From the NCBI RefSeq assembly GCF_035594125.1, contig NC_087158.1, positions 7,552,501 to 7,616,500 of the forward strand: a stretch of 64,000 nt of DNA, read 5' to 3'. The notes under the pieces are model-generated. The model was not told the DNA's origin. It did no database searches and was given only the letters and a program-made list of their open reading frames with translations. The position numbers and the translations under genes are program-made. Positions 61,326 through 64,000 of this stretch are shown here, piece by piece. Source of the DNA: Scylla paramamosain. Lineage: Eukaryota; Arthropoda; Malacostraca; Decapoda; Portunidae. Each line of letters begins with the position of its first letter. The stretch's first letter is position 1.

Positions 61326-64000
61326 CTTTATGGAGAAACACAATAACACTACAAAAAACATGTATTTTGAGTGTTTTTGATCATGTTACCTATAAAAACG
61401 CTTAAATACATGCAAAGAATCCTATGTTTGGGAAACAAAAGGACATTACGAGAAACGTGTATTATAAGAGTTTTTAAGTTACTTAAATACCAAAAAGCTA
61501 AAACCCACAAATGACACTCTTTATGAAGAAAGAAAAAAATAAAAATACAAATAAATAAATAAAATAAAAGAAAATAATATTTTTTTGTTTTTTTGCTATT
61601 CATATTCATAGGTACCGAGATGCCAAAATTCTGTTAAAATTCAGGGAAATTATGTGGATAAAAGAACATTATCGAAAAAGTTAATTTTAGCTTTTTTTTC
61701 GGACTGTTATGTACCAAACCCTAAAATGCATGCAAAGTCATCTATATGGGGAAATTAAACGACTTTAAAAGAAAACTGTCTTTTGAGTGTTTTTAAGCAT
61801 GTTAGGCACCAAAACGATAAATAATATGGAAGTCACTCTATATGGGAATCCAAAACAAAATTACTGAAAACGTATCTTTTCAGTGTTTTACGTAAAAAAC
61901 TCTAAAACGGATGCAAACAGACCAATATGAAGATATAGAATAACATTACCAAAAAGGTATATTTTAAGTACTTTTGAGCTTGTAACCAACAAAAAAAAAC
62001 GCGAAAAGAAATGCAAAGCACTCTATATTGGGAAATAAAAAGACATTACGAGAAACGTGTATAATGAGTATTTTATAGGTTCACAAGAACCACGAAGCAA
62101 AAAAAGCAAAAACTAGTGTACGAGTATATGGAGAATTTTCTTAGGTACCAAAATGATGAAACTTCTGAATAACACTCTTAATTAAGAAACAGAATAACAT
62201 TACTAATTGCGTGTAAATGAAGTGTTTTTTCACATTCTTAGTTACTAGAACCCCAAATTGCATGCGAAACTATCTTTATGTGGGAAAACAAATGACATTA
62301 CCAGAAAAGTGTCTTTTGAGGGTTTTTGAGAGAGTTAGCCAATAAAGCACTAAAAAGGAGGGCAATCACATTACATGGGAATAAAACCAACTTTTACCAA
62401 GAACTTGCCTTTAAGTGTTATTTAACTCCTTATATACCAAAACGCTAAAACACATGCAAAACACCCTTTATGGAGAAACAGATTAACATTACCAAAAACA
62501 TGTATTTTGAGTGTTTTTGATCATGTTACCTCTAAAAACGTTTAAATACATGCAAAGAACCCTATGTCTGGGAAAGAAAAGGACATTACGAGAAACGTGT
62601 ATTATGCGTGTTTTTAAGTTCCATAAGTACCAAAAAGCTAAAACCTCTTTATAGAGAAAAAATAAAGAAATTATTAAAAAATAGGATTTTTTTTTTTTGT
62701 TATTCTTCTTCATAGGTACTGAGATGCCAAAATTCTGGCAAAATTCAGGGAAAATATGTGTAAAAAAAATTATCAAAAAAGTTAATTTCAGCTTTTTTTT
62801 CGGACTGTTATGTACCAAACCATGAAGTGCCTGCAAAGCCAACTATATGGGGAAATTAAACGACTTTACGAGAAACCTGTGTTTCTAGTGTTTTGAGCAT
62901 GTTAGTCACCAAAACAATAAATAATATTGAAGTCATTCTATGTGGGAATCCAAAACAAAATTACTTTAAACGTGTCTTTTTCGTGTTTTACGTACAAAAA
63001 CGCTAAAACGGATGCAAACCAACCAATATGAAGAAATAGAATAAGATTACCAAAAAGGTATAATTTGAGTGTTTTTTTAGCTTTTTACTTACAAAAAACA
63101 CAAAAATGGATGCAAAGCTCTCTCTATTGGTTAACAAAAGGACATTACGAGAAACGTGTATAATGAGTGTTTTATAGATTCTCAAGAATCACAAGGCAAA
63201 AAACGCAAAAACTCATATATATGGAGAAGTTTCTTAGATACCAAAATGCTGAAACTCATGAATAACACTCTAAATTGACAAACAGAACAAACATACTAAA
63301 TGCGTGTATTTTGAGTGTTTTTCACATTCTTAGTCACTAAAACCCCAAATTTTATGTGTAAGTAGCTTTATGAGGGAAAAAAATGACATTACCAGAAAAG
63401 TGTCTTTTAAGTGTTTTTTTTTTTTTTTTTTAAGCATGATAGGCAATATAGCACTAAAAAGCAGGGCAATCACATTACATGGGAATAAAACTAACTTTTA
63501 CTAAGAACTTGCCTTTAAGTGTTTTTGAGCTCCTTATATACCAAAACGCTAAAACGAATGCAAAACACCCTTTATGGAGAAACAGAATAACATTACCAAA
63601 AACATGTATTTTCAGTGTTTTTGATAATGTTACTTATAAAAACGCTTAAATACATGCAAAGAACCTTATGTTTTTGAAATTAAAGGACACTTCGAGAAAC
63701 ATGTATTACGAGTGTTTTTAAGTTCTTTAAGTACCATTTAGCTAAAACCCATAAATAACACTGTTTATAGAAAAAAAATAAATAAAAAGATAGGAATTTA
63801 TTTATTTTTTTGTTATTCATCTTCATAGGTACCAAGATGAAAAATTCTGGCAAAATCCAGGGAAATTATGTGAAAAAAAGAACATTATGAAAAAAAGTTA
63901 ATTATAGCTTTTTTTCCGGACTGTTATGTACCAAACCCTAAAATGCATGCAAAGCCACCTATATGGAGAAATTAAACGTCCTTACCAAAAACCTGTCTTT
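61326..64000. repeat. Satellite array, higher-order block 4 (runs off the edge)
   Basis: Landmarks at 61,611, 62,714 (GGTACT) and 63,828. The first unit matches 32,091-33,200, the second matches the unit around 34,892 (shared AAACCTCTTTATAGAG), and the third matches the one around 33,800 (shared GTACCATTTAGCTAAAACCC). Units are thus in a different order from block 2. Confidence 0.93.

Noticed and set aside
16982..63185. Dozens of 60-130 codon open frames in the satellite with recurring phrases such as DITRNVYNECF and FASIFAFF
   Set aside because: They are translations of the 96-bp monomer in whichever frame is open, on both strands, with no consistent start, domain or frame between units. 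Units with indels break them freely.
16384..64000. CRISPR-like regular repeats
   Set aside because: Repeats are about 96 bp, diverged, and have no unique spacers; the setting is eukaryotic.

Overview
The window looks like non-coding, repeat-dominated DNA from an arthropod nuclear genome, most likely a decapod crustacean. This is an inference: I see very long pure (GA)n, (TA)n and (CA)n runs, non-LTR retrotransposons of the Jockey/CR1 kind, a CR1 tail made of 8-bp repeats, and a strongly AT-rich satellite. No species can be named from the sequence alone, and no bacterial-style gene organisation, CRISPR array or RNA gene was found.

Region 1 (about 1-16,224) is ordinary interspersed-repeat DNA. 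It holds a decayed CR1-type reverse transcriptase on the minus strand (1-452), two related tRNA-like (A/B box) repeats, and three copies of one non-LTR retrotransposon family: copy A (minus, old, 2,091-4,219 plus 7,540-7,903), copy B (plus, 4,220-7,539, with an intact endonuclease-reverse transcriptase ORF) and copy C (minus, 5'-truncated, 11,227-13,066). Copy B is inserted inside copy A, which explains why the two parts of A flank it. Copy C appears to have split a small piece of possible host coding sequence. A 108-bp tandem repeat, a pogo/Tigger-like inverted-repeat element and long microsatellites fill the rest.

Region 2 (16,225-64,000, running off the right edge) is a single satellite array about 48 kb long, organised on at least three levels. 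A monomer of about 96 bp recurs throughout. About a dozen monomer-equivalents form a higher-order unit of about 1.1 kb, which I counted 36 times by its landmark 'TCATAGGTACCGAGATGCC'. A block of units is itself repeated with an offset of about 29.35 kb (18.4-24.7 kb matches 47.8-54.1 kb), including a decayed CR1 insertion present in both copies (28,868-30,552 and 59,924-61,224). The array also records local accidents: an inverted 0.3-kb piece, two near-perfect palindromes with 2-bp loops, shared two-monomer deletions, and a filler junction.

The only protein-coding gene I would call intact is the retrotransposon ORF of copy B. The open reading frames inside the satellite and microsatellites are chance products of repeats. 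The most interesting object is the hierarchical satellite and its rearrangement history, not a protein system.
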